From positions 56,001 to 120,000 of the forward strand of contig CALJHN010000002.1 of assembly GCA_938075455.1 (NCBI GenBank): a stretch of 64,000 nt of DNA, in the 5' to 3' direction. The position numbers and the translations under genes were made by a program. The notes under the pieces are model-generated. The model saw only the letters and a program-made list of their open reading frames with translations. It did no database searches and was not told where the DNA came from. Shown piece after piece: positions 52,103 to 60,814 of this stretch. Every line of letters begins with the position of its first letter. The first letter of the stretch is position 1. This stretch comes from an uncultured Flavobacteriales bacterium. GTDB lineage: Bacteria > Bacteroidota > Bacteroidia > Flavobacteriales_D > Parvicellaceae.

Positions 52103-54172
52103 TTGCCTATTAAACATATTATATTATTCATAGTAACCTTTATAACTTTTAATATTCTTGGTCAGGATCTAGAATCTAGATCTACTGATGTTAAGATTCA
52201 GAGGTTATTGTTTCTAATTGAACAAATGTATGTTGAAGAAGTAGATGAAAAAAAATTACAAAGCGATTTAGTTCTAGGAATGTATAATTACCTAAAACCA
52301 ATGGCACTTTACCAAACCGATTCAGTATTTGAAATGCTTGGAATTATTCCATCTGAAAAAACCTCATTAGGTTTTTCAATTAAATTTATGAAAGGAAAAA
52401 TTCTTGTAGATAGTGTATTTAATGGTAGTGGTGCAGATTTATCTAACATCCAAAAAAATGATCAAATCTTAGAAATTAATAACAATAATTTAAAAGATAT
52501 TTACTATTACTCTGACTTTAATAAGGTGTTATGTGGTGAAATAAATTCCCAATGTGAGGTTAAAATAGTTAGAGAAAAAGATACTTTAGAACTTGTCGTT
52601 ATTAGAAAAAAAATACCAAATTATAGTATCATACCGATTCCTAACAATAATTCGAATTTTAAAAATAACCTCGAAAAATATTCTCAAGGAATTAAATTTT
52701 TCGATCTAATGTACCCTGACTCTGTTGATAATTCACTAATAACAGAACATGCTATAAGATACATGCTAGAGCAATTAGACCCTCACTCTACTTACATTTC
52801 ATTAAAAGATATTCATGATATGAATGCTCCATTAAAAGGATCTTTTACTGGTGTTGGGATTAGATTTCAAATATTTAAAGATACTATACTAATTGTTCAA
52901 GCAATACCTGGTGGACCATCTGAAAAAGTAGGTCTAATGGCAGGGGATAAAATCATAAAAATAAAAAATAAATTAGTTGCTGGCAATGGAATTAAGAATA
53001 AGGGAGTTAGAGAAAGACTTCTTGGACCAAAAGGAACTAAAGTTATAATAGGAGTTTTAAGAGGAAAAAATAAAGAGATTTTGGATTTTGAAATTATTAG
53101 AGATAAAATCCCAATTTATAGCGTAGATGCTTCTTATATGGTCAATGATAATACAGGATATATTAAGCTTAATAATTTTTCATCGACAAGTATAAAAGAA
53201 ATTAAAACTGCTGTATTTAACTTAAAAAGTAAGGGAATGGAAAATCTTGTTCTAGATTTACAAAACAATGGAGGAGGATATCTAAAGACAGCTGTTGATC
53301 TTTCTGATGAAATTTTACCAGGGTATAGAAAAATTGTTTCTACCAAAGGAAGAAAGTTTCCAGAAAAAATATATGCTGGAAATAAAAAAGGGTTACTGGA
53401 AAATGAGAAGGTTATAGTTCTTGTTAATGAAAGTAGTGCAAGTGCAAGTGAAATTGTCAGTGGTGCAATACAAGACTGGGATAGAGGACTAATTGTTGGA
53501 AGAAGAACTTTTGGCAAAGGACTTGTTCAAAAGCCAATTCAGTTACCGGATGGAACACAAGTAAGAATCACAACGTCTAAATATTACACTCCGAGTGGAA
53601 GATGTATACAAAAACCTTACAATAAAGGATCTTTGGCCTACAGAAAAGAAAAATATAGTAGATATAAATCCGGTGAGTCTTTTAACAAAGACAGCATAAA
53701 AAATAATAATAGTGAAGAATTCTCTACTCTTTTAAAAAATAGAATAGTCTATGGAGGAGGTGGTATTGTTCCAGATTATTTTGTCCCTCTTGACACATTA
53801 GGGACAAGTGATTATTTCAGTAAACTAATTAGAAAAGGAGTATTCAATCAATTTGCTTTGTATTGGGTAAATAAAAATAGAGCTTCTCTAGAAAAAAAAT
53901 ATACAAATTTTGAAAAGTATAAGAAAGATTTTAACAGCAAAAATATAACTAGTGAATTAATAAATTTTGCTGAAAAAGAAGGAGTAGAATTTAACAAACC
54001 TCAATTTGAAGACTCTAAAAATACTATTGAGATTCGATTAAAAGCAAATATTGCTCAAGACTTATTTGATTACAAAAGATTTTATGAAATAATCAATGAA
54101 TTAAATGCTCCATTACAAAAATCACTTGAAATTTTGAAAGATAACAAAGGGTTTTATAATTTAGCTAATTAA
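52103..54172 (+). CDS. C-terminal processing peptidase, S41 family (Ctp)
   Basis: A 689-residue exported protease with a signal ending near ILGQ. Residues about 80-185 form a first PDZ-like region and about 245-330 a second PDZ (GSFTGVGIRFQIFKDTILIV, GDKIIKIKNKLV). The S41 core follows, with VNESSASASEIVSGAIQDWDR (catalytic Ser) and GKGLVQKPIQLPDGTQVRIT (catalytic Lys in RRTFGKG). Such proteases trim C-termini of periplasmic or outer-membrane proteins. The start is TTG at 52103; no ATG is near. DUF1573 and DUF3108 proteins follow on the same strand. Confidence 0.9.
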   Translation: MPIKHIILFIVTFITFNILGQDLESRSTDVKIQRLLFLIEQMYVEEVDEKKLQSDLVLGMYNYLKPMALYQTDSVFEMLGIIPSEKTSLGFSIKFMKGKILVDSVFNGSGADLSNIQKNDQILEINNNNLKDIYYYSDFNKVLCGEINSQCEVKIVREKDTLELVVIRKKIPNYSIIPIPNNNSNFKNNLEKYSQGIKFFDLMYPDSVDNSLITEHAIRYMLEQLDPHSTYISLKDIHDMNAPLKGSFTGVGIRFQIFKDTILIVQAIPGGPSEKVGLMAGDKIIKIKNKLVAGNGIKNKGVRERLLGPKGTKVIIGVLRGKNKEILDFEIIRDKIPIYSVDASYMVNDNTGYIKLNNFSSTSIKEIKTAVFNLKSKGMENLVLDLQNNGGGYLKTAVDLSDEILPGYRKIVSTKGRKFPEKIYAGNKKGLLENEKVIVLVNESSASASEIVSGAIQDWDRGLIVGRRTFGKGLVQKPIQLPDGTQVRITTSKYYTPSGRCIQKPYNKGSLAYRKEKYSRYKSGESFNKDSIKNNNSEEFSTLLKNRIVYGGGGIVPDYFVPLDTLGTSDYFSKLIRKGVFNQFALYWVNKNRASLEKKYTNFEKYKKDFNSKNITSELINFAEKEGVEFNKPQFEDSKNTIEIRLKANIAQDLFDYKRFYEIINELNAPLQKSLEILKDNKGFYNLAN

Positions 54173-54182
54173 AATTTAAATT

Positions 54183-54734
54183 ATGAACGACAAGTCTAAT
54201 ATTGCAATTGTAATTTCTTTAGTAGCATTTTTTATTTCTCTTTACAGTCTAACATCAAAAAGTGGGAATGAAGATTTTTTTACTAAATCACCAAATAAAA
54301 CATACATATCTCCTGACCCTGCAGCCAAAAGAAATATAGGTGATATTGAAAAAAATATGCGAGAGAATCCATTTACTCCAACAATGGATGGTTCTTCTAA
54401 ATTACCCAAAACAAATATTAAATTCGCAAGCGATCTTCACGAATTTGGAAATGTGGATGTTAATTCTGAAAATAAATATTCTTTCACCTTTAAAAATTCT
54501 GGAAACGAACCTCTTAAAATCTCAAATGCAAAGGGATCGTGTGGATGCACTGTCCCTAACTGGCCAAAAGAACCAATCCTGCCTGGTGAAAGTGGTGAAA
54601 TTGAAGTTGTTTTTAGACCATCAAAAGGTCAAGCTGGTAGCAAGCAGACCAAAACTGTTACAGTTTCTGCAAATACATCCCCTGAAAATACAATACTTAA
54701 GATAACTGCTTTTGTTAATAAAACAGCTGAATAG
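54183..54734 (+). CDS. DUF1573 protein with an N-terminal membrane anchor
   Basis: A 183-residue protein with one N-terminal hydrophobic segment (IAIVISLVAFFISLYSLT) and an immunoglobulin-like DUF1573 domain (about residues 80-180): FGNVDVNSENKYSFTFKNSG, SNAKGSCGCTVPNWPKEPILPG and KTVTVSANT. The Cys-Gly-Cys-Thr motif is diagnostic. These domains occur in many periplasmic Bacteroidota proteins of unknown function. It is translated 11 bases after the protease stop and overlaps the next gene by 23 bases. Confidence 0.88.
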   Translation: MNDKSNIAIVISLVAFFISLYSLTSKSGNEDFFTKSPNKTYISPDPAAKRNIGDIEKNMRENPFTPTMDGSSKLPKTNIKFASDLHEFGNVDVNSENKYSFTFKNSGNEPLKISNAKGSCGCTVPNWPKEPILPGESGEIEVVFRPSKGQAGSKQTKTVTVSANTSPENTILKITAFVNKTAE

Positions 54735-55533
54735 TTTATTTAAATTTTTATTTTTTTTATTGGTCTTTGATTTTTCTGCCCAAACAGATTGTATATCAAA
54801 TAATCTACCTTTCATTGCTGGCGAAGAAGTTATATATGACATTGAATATTTAATGAGTAAAACATGGATCTCTGCTGGAAAAGTAAGATTCAAAGTAGAA
54901 GATTCGATATATAAAAATCAGCCATGTTTATATTTGGAGGGTAAAGGAAGAACCTTAAAAAATTATGATTGGGTTTTTAAAGTTAGAGATAAATATGCAT
55001 CTTTTATTTCAAAAAAAACTTCTCTACCCATTCACTTTACAAGAAGAGTAAGAGAAGGTGATTTTAAGCTAAACTATGAGTATGATTTTGACTATAATAG
55101 AGGTCTAGCTTATATTATAGATTTTAAAAATAAAAAATCTATAAAAGATACTATAGATATAATAAATTGCAGTTTTGACATTATTAGCTCTGTATATTTT
55201 TCTAGAGGTATAAACTTTAATAAATACCAAAAAGACGATACAATTCCATTAAATATAATTTTAGATAAACAAGTATATGAAAACATAAATATTGTTTACA
55301 AAGGAAAAAATAAGGTGACAAATCAAAATAATAAATCTATTAATTGTATCCATTTTCAAATTAACCTAATTGAAGGGACTATTTTCAAAGCCAATGAAAC
55401 TATGGATGTTTTTGTGAGTGACGATTTGAATAGAATCCCAATTTATGTAGAAGCTGAGATTCTTGTAGGTTCTATTAGAGTTTACTCTAAAATTATAAAA
55501 GGAACCAAAGTACCAATGACTTACTTAGACTAA
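54712..55533 (+). CDS. DUF3108 exported protein
   Basis: A 273-residue protein with a signal peptide (LFKFLFFLLVFDFSAQ) and a TTG start inside the DUF1573 gene; no ATG fits. The mature part begins at FIAGEEVIYDIEYLMSKTWISAG, and KVRDKYASFISKKTSLPIHF, REGDFKLNYEYDFD and IPIYVEAEILVGSIRVY are the DUF3108 blocks. The family is beta-rich, periplasmic and of unknown function. The stop overlaps the convergent proline dehydrogenase gene by four bases. Confidence 0.83.
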   Translation: MLIKQLNSLFKFLFFLLVFDFSAQTDCISNNLPFIAGEEVIYDIEYLMSKTWISAGKVRFKVEDSIYKNQPCLYLEGKGRTLKNYDWVFKVRDKYASFISKKTSLPIHFTRRVREGDFKLNYEYDFDYNRGLAYIIDFKNKKSIKDTIDIINCSFDIISSVYFSRGINFNKYQKDDTIPLNIILDKQVYENINIVYKGKNKVTNQNNKSINCIHFQINLIEGTIFKANETMDVFVSDDLNRIPIYVEAEILVGSIRVYSKIIKGTKVPMTYLD

Positions 55534-56693
55534 TTCCTTCTTTCTAATTCAATTTTAATCAAAGAAAGTTCTCTACCTGTTTGTCCGGAAACTGAAGTGT
55601 TTTCCTCAGCTCTTCTAATAAGGTAAGGCAAAACTTCTTTAATAGGTCCATAAGGAACATATTTAGCAACATTGTATCCTTCTTTTGAAAGATTAAAACT
55701 TATATGGTCACTCATGCCAAGAAGTTGGGCAAACCAAATTCTAGAATCGTTTTTTTTAAAAGCCCTTTTTTTCATGAGATCAGTTAAGTGTAAAACACTT
55801 TTTTCATTGTGGGTTCCTAGACAAAGACTTACAGTCTCAATATTTTCAATACAAAATTCTACAGCCTTATTAAAATCGTTATCGGTTGCTTGTTTATCTT
55901 TTTGAATTGGATCTGGATAATTCTTTTTACTTGCTTGCTCTCGTTCTTTTTCCATGTAGGCACCACGAACTAATTTTAGACCTAGCTTCTTTCCATTTGA
56001 ATTACATCTTGAAATTAAACCTCTCATATATTGGAGTCTGTCGTGTCGGTAAAGCTGAATAGTATTAAAAACAATGGAAGATTCATTATTGTACTTAAAA
56101 ATCATACTTTCAACCAATTGATCAATATAATCTTGGTACCAACTGTCTTCAGCATCTACAAAAACGGAAACTTGATTTTCAGTTGCAGCTTTACAAATCT
56201 CATCTACTCTCATAGCAACTAAGTTTAGTTCTACAAGCTCATTATCTTCTAAACTTTGAAAATCTAGACTTGCTTTTTCAATTAAAGATGATTTTCCTAA
56301 TCCTGTAATTTTAAAAACAGTAAATGGAATTTTACTGTTCTTTGCTGAAAAATAAATAGTTTGAATTATTTCTTCTTTTGTTTTCTCAAAATCAGACTCA
56401 TTTTCTTTCCCCTCCACTGAATAATCTAAAATTGTTCCTATTCCAAACTGAAAAAGTTCATTAATTTTCTTTGTACAGTCTTGTATACTCTCTCCTCCAC
56501 AAAATTGATTAAAAATTGTCATTTTTATAAGTTTATTAAAAGGTATCCTTAAAAAAAAGGAAATTTTTAGTAATAAACTTCCAATTTTAACTAAAAAAGA
56601 GTGTTGGAGTATTGAAAAAAGATAGTATGACTTTCTTAGTTCCCAGTTGGACTTATGGGTAAATACAGGTTTAGTATCTTCAAAATTTATCAT
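55530..56693 (-). CDS. Proline dehydrogenase
   Basis: An FAD-dependent enzyme that oxidises proline to pyrroline-5-carboxylate and feeds electrons to the quinone pool. The 387-residue monofunctional form (no P5C dehydrogenase domain) has a TIM barrel with FQFGIGTILDYSVEGKE, FTVFKITGLG, VDAEDSWYQ, GLKLVRGAYMEKERE, and the FAD/substrate region LGTHNEKSVLHLTDLM and YVPYGPIKEVLPYLIRRAEEN. No P5C dehydrogenase is in the window. It shares one base with the preceding glycosyltransferase gene. Confidence 0.92.
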   Translation of the reverse strand: MINFEDTKPVFTHKSNWELRKSYYLFSILQHSFLVKIGSLLLKISFFLRIPFNKLIKMTIFNQFCGGESIQDCTKKINELFQFGIGTILDYSVEGKENESDFEKTKEEIIQTIYFSAKNSKIPFTVFKITGLGKSSLIEKASLDFQSLEDNELVELNLVAMRVDEICKAATENQVSVFVDAEDSWYQDYIDQLVESMIFKYNNESSIVFNTIQLYRHDRLQYMRGLISRCNSNGKKLGLKLVRGAYMEKEREQASKKNYPDPIQKDKQATDNDFNKAVEFCIENIETVSLCLGTHNEKSVLHLTDLMKKRAFKKNDSRIWFAQLLGMSDHISFNLSKEGYNVAKYVPYGPIKEVLPYLIRRAEENTSVSGQTGRELSLIKIELERRN

Positions 56694-57991
56694 TATAGCT
56701 TTTCATTATTTAAATGATTATCTAAAACTATTGACAGACTTTTAGTTAGATTTTTTCTAGAATATTTTTCAAAATTCGGATTAAAAATTAACTTATTATT
56801 AAATAAATCAAGAATTATCTCTTTTAGTTTAACTTCATTATCATAACCACAAACAACTCCACTTTTCGTAGCACTAATAATTTTTGCTAGGTCACCATCT
56901 TCAGGGCCAATAACTAAAATTGGTCTATTGGAAGCCATATATTCAAAAATTTTACCAGTAATTATTCCTTTTGAATTTGGAGTATTATTTACCAGTAACA
57001 ATAGAACTTTTGATGATTTTTGCTGAGATATAACTTGATTATGAGGGAGATAACTAAACATCTTAACATATTTTTCAAGATTAAAGTCCTTAATTGAATT
57101 ATTAACAGAATAATCTACATTACCGATTAATTTAATTTGTAGTTTATTTGAAAAATCATTATTTTCAATTACAATTTCTTTTAAAACTTTCCATAAAATA
57201 TGATGATTTCTACTAGGTGAAAATGATCCTATATGTGCTATTGTAAATTTGGAATCTAAAGAATTTGAATCTTTAATTTTGAAGTCTTCTTCATCAAACC
57301 CATTTTCTATAACTTTCACATTTTTCGCTCCTAATTCTTGAAGCTCATCTTTTAATTGATTGCCAATTGTTAATACAATATCAGCTTTGGATAAAACATT
57401 TTTCTCAAGCTTTTTATGTTTTATATCCGCCCACTTTGATAATTTTAAATCCTTGTAAAAATCAATATTTGTCCAAGGATCACGAAAGTCTGCAAGCCAA
57501 GGAATTTTATTAAGTTTTTTTATTCCTAGTGCAATTAAATGTGTAGAATGAGGTGGACCAGATGAAATTATAAAATCAACTGGATTATTCTTAACGTAAT
57601 TATCTAAAAATTTAATAGATGGCTTTATCCAAAACTTTCTAGCATCTGGGATAAACAAGTTTCCTCTTATCCAAACACTTATACTTTCTAAAATTTTATT
57701 TTGCTTTTTATCATTTAAAAAACTACTATTTATTTTTTCATTTCTTTTTCTACCACTAAATCTCTTGTATAAGTTATAAGGCTCCCATACTTTTGTCTTT
57801 AAAACTTTAATATTTGGAGGCAAATCATTAACCAATGAATCATCAAGGACTGGATATTCACCATTTTCAACAGTATAAATTATTGGCTCCCAGTCTAAAC
57901 TTGGTAAATATTTTACAAATTTCAACCACCTTTGAACTCCTGCTCCACCGCTAGGTGGCCAATAGTAAGTGATGACCAAAACCTTTTTCAT
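56693..57991 (-). CDS. Glycosyltransferase, GT4-like
   Basis: A 432-residue GT-B-fold enzyme. N-terminal: VLVITYYWPPSGGAGVQRW; middle: FIISSGPPHSTHLIALG and ADFRDPWTN; C-terminal donor domain: FTIAHIGSFSPSRN, LKVLLLLVNNTPNSKGIITGKIFEYMASNRPILVIG-type motif with GKIFEYMA (the EX7E-like donor site). It would add a sugar from a nucleotide donor to a surface polysaccharide or glycolipid. Its start overlaps the YfhO-like gene by four bases, which implies a shared glycan task. Confidence 0.87.
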   Translation of the reverse strand: MKKVLVITYYWPPSGGAGVQRWLKFVKYLPSLDWEPIIYTVENGEYPVLDDSLVNDLPPNIKVLKTKVWEPYNLYKRFSGRKRNEKINSSFLNDKKQNKILESISVWIRGNLFIPDARKFWIKPSIKFLDNYVKNNPVDFIISSGPPHSTHLIALGIKKLNKIPWLADFRDPWTNIDFYKDLKLSKWADIKHKKLEKNVLSKADIVLTIGNQLKDELQELGAKNVKVIENGFDEEDFKIKDSNSLDSKFTIAHIGSFSPSRNHHILWKVLKEIVIENNDFSNKLQIKLIGNVDYSVNNSIKDFNLEKYVKMFSYLPHNQVISQQKSSKVLLLLVNNTPNSKGIITGKIFEYMASNRPILVIGPEDGDLAKIISATKSGVVCGYDNEVKLKEIILDLFNNKLIFNPNFEKYSRKNLTKSLSIVLDNHLNNEKL

Positions 57992-60747
57992 ATTTCTGGG
58001 AATTGTCTTTTCTTTAATTTAAAAAACAGGATTAGTAGAAATAAAAGAATTACAATAATTGAACTTGAAAATGAAATTGTTGAAGCGTACTTAAAAATTG
58101 GCAAATCGTACTTAAATGAAATTTGATGAGTTCCAGAACTAACTTTCAATCCTCTTAAAATATAATTTATTCGTACATGAGGTGTTTCAACTCCATCTAC
58201 AAAAGCTTTCCATCCCTTATCATAAAAAACTTCCGAAAAAACAATTAACTCTTCAGACTGGGATTGTGTCTCATATTCTAACTGATTTGCTCTATAACTT
58301 AAAAGATTAACTTCAGAAGTTCCTGACATGGAAACATCTCCAATTATATCCTTATACCTTTCATCAATTACAGCAATATTGGATGGTTCAAAAGAGGAAT
58401 CGTTTAAAAAAGAAATTTCTGCATCAGCATTAGGAACCCATTTTATTTCTTTTACTGTCCAAGCATTTCCTAAAGCATATGGGTTTTTTAAAACTCCCGG
58501 TGTGTTGTCCCTATTTGGATTCATAAAATCTACAACAGCATTGCCTTCTGAATTAAAAATATAATACTTTGTATTCAGCATATTAAAGAAGTGATTTGAT
58601 TTTAGTAAATCAAACTGATTACTCTTTAAAGAATTATTCAAATTATTATACTCTTTTTGAAAATAGAAATCAATAAGCTCTTGGACTCTCTTAACTTTAA
58701 CTGCTGAATACCCTCCAATAGATTTATGAAGAAAAGAGGTTCTTGCACTATTCAAAGGGTTACCCATTTCTAAAACACGGTAATTGGTATTTTGGTTGAG
58801 TGCTTTAAAAGATTGAGTATTGGCAATTCTATTTCTATAGTCACTATCCTCAAATTCATTTAAAACATCTCTCATTGTGTTTTGAACAACTATTCTTAAA
58901 TCGTTATTTTGAGAAATTTCATAATCTCTAATTGCCAAATCAGCAGCTTTGGGAGAATGTGGATAAAACTTAAGCTCATAATCTTGCCAATGCTTTAATC
59001 CACTTTGTCTAGTTAACTGAGTTTCAAGATCTGAATGGTCATTATTATTCAAATATCTTTTACTAACACCCCACATATCGAACATAACTGTCAACCCTAT
59101 AGAAACAATTAAAATATGCTTTGATATTTTATTTTTTATAAATAAGAATAGAAAGACTAAAACAATGGAAACTAGAATTAAAGAACGTAAAGCATCTTGA
59201 GAAAGAATACCAATTCTGAAATCAATTAACTCACTTACATAAGATCCAGTTTGAGGATCTATCACAGACAATTGATTAATTATTTGTTGTTCATTTTGAG
59301 ATATAAAATTTAGAAATAAATCAGGACTAATTACTAAACTCAAAAAGAATAAGATTGTAATTGAGCTAATGATATAAAATAAATTTAAGTTTCCAATTTT
59401 TGTAAATTTTAAATCCACTTCTTTATTCAAAAAATCTGATTTTTTCTCAACAAACTGAAACAACCATAATATTCCTATTAGAGGAAGGATTAGTTCAGCT
59501 ATGACTAAAATCATAGTAACTGATCTAAATTTTGAATAACCAGGGAAAAAATCAGCAAATAATTTGGTTAGAAACATCCAGTTGTGGCCCCAGGATAGAA
59601 AGATTGAAATTAATAGTATAAGAAATAGAGGCCACTTAATCCTATCCCTTAAAAAGAAAAGACCAAGAAAAAATAAAACAAAAATAGTAGCACCAATATA
59701 AACCGGACCAGCAGTTGAAGGCTGGTTACCCCAATAAGAACTTATAGTCCATCCTTTTTGATAAGCATCTTTAACAAAATTCTTTAGTCTAGTACTGACA
59801 TTATTATTTTCCATTATATTTTCATCCAACAAGTAAGGCCCTGATCCACCTCCCTTAACATTAGGGATTATTAGATTTAAGCTTTCTCCTAATCCATAGC
59901 TCCAATTGGTCATATAATTGATATCTAAACCACCTGTTTTAGCTTTATCATCACCAAGAGTATTTAAAGTTAGTTCGGAAGGACCTCTTTGAGAATCAGG
60001 TAAATAGTCATAGGTCATAAATAAATTTCCAGAATTACACATAACTGCTAATAAACCAGCAACAACTAACAAACCTGTAGTTTTAAAAAATGAAGGCATT
60101 CTTTTGGCTTTATAAAATCTAATTAGCTCACTAAGTCCTAGAGGAATCAAAATCATAAAGGTGTAATAGGTAATCTGAATATGATTAGACATCAACTCAA
60201 GACCAAGAAATAAAGCCATTAAAATGGAGCCTAAAATAGCTTTTTTCCTGTAGGTATATATAAATGCCCCTACAATCATAGGCATGAAAGACATTGCCAT
60301 TATTTTTGAATTATGACCAACAGAAAGACTTATAAAAAAGAATGAGCTTAAACCAAACATAATAGACCCTACAATGGATAACCAAGGTTTTATACTCATA
60401 CAAACACAAAGTATGTAGAAACCTAATAAGTATAAAAAAAGAACACTAATTGGATGTGGCAAACCAAGAGAAATGATTTTTTTGGCGTAACTCAATAAAT
60501 TTGAATCATGTTTTACAGAAACTTGTGTAGCAGGCATTCCTCCAAACATAGAATTGGTCCATAAAGGCTCTTCATTATATTCTTGTCTATGGTCTCTTAT
60601 TTCTTTAGCTACTCCTTTATGATTGTCAATATCGTCTTGCTTTAAAGCAAGACCATTTAAAACAGGAGACAAATAGGTAACAGAGATAATTAAGAAAAAT
60701 AAAACTGCTACTAAATGAGGGTAGATTTCTTTTAAATTATAATTCAT
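57988..60747 (-). CDS. YfhO-like multi-spanning membrane protein
   Basis: A 919-residue protein with about 12-14 membrane segments (residues about 12-570) and a large extracytoplasmic domain (about 600-880) before a final helix. The first loop has LKQDDIDNHKGVAKEIRD and NSMFGGMPATQ, which match YfhO/GT-C-like proteins of Firmicutes and Bacteroidota that glycosylate lipoteichoic acids or surface glycans. A GT-C type transfer from a lipid-linked sugar is the likely chemistry, but the exact substrate is unknown. It is co-transcribed with a GT4-like enzyme. Confidence 0.85.
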   Translation of the reverse strand: MNYNLKEIYPHLVAVLFFLIISVTYLSPVLNGLALKQDDIDNHKGVAKEIRDHRQEYNEEPLWTNSMFGGMPATQVSVKHDSNLLSYAKKIISLGLPHPISVLFLYLLGFYILCVCMSIKPWLSIVGSIMFGLSSFFFISLSVGHNSKIMAMSFMPMIVGAFIYTYRKKAILGSILMALFLGLELMSNHIQITYYTFMILIPLGLSELIRFYKAKRMPSFFKTTGLLVVAGLLAVMCNSGNLFMTYDYLPDSQRGPSELTLNTLGDDKAKTGGLDINYMTNWSYGLGESLNLIIPNVKGGGSGPYLLDENIMENNNVSTRLKNFVKDAYQKGWTISSYWGNQPSTAGPVYIGATIFVLFFLGLFFLRDRIKWPLFLILLISIFLSWGHNWMFLTKLFADFFPGYSKFRSVTMILVIAELILPLIGILWLFQFVEKKSDFLNKEVDLKFTKIGNLNLFYIISSITILFFLSLVISPDLFLNFISQNEQQIINQLSVIDPQTGSYVSELIDFRIGILSQDALRSLILVSIVLVFLFLFIKNKISKHILIVSIGLTVMFDMWGVSKRYLNNNDHSDLETQLTRQSGLKHWQDYELKFYPHSPKAADLAIRDYEISQNNDLRIVVQNTMRDVLNEFEDSDYRNRIANTQSFKALNQNTNYRVLEMGNPLNSARTSFLHKSIGGYSAVKVKRVQELIDFYFQKEYNNLNNSLKSNQFDLLKSNHFFNMLNTKYYIFNSEGNAVVDFMNPNRDNTPGVLKNPYALGNAWTVKEIKWVPNADAEISFLNDSSFEPSNIAVIDERYKDIIGDVSMSGTSEVNLLSYRANQLEYETQSQSEELIVFSEVFYDKGWKAFVDGVETPHVRINYILRGLKVSSGTHQISFKYDLPIFKYASTISFSSSIIVILLFLLILFFKLKKRQFPEI

Positions 60748-60814
60748 AAATAGAGTTTACATATTCAAATATAACAAGCTTATTTATAAAAAATAACTTA
60801 TTATTAATTAAGAC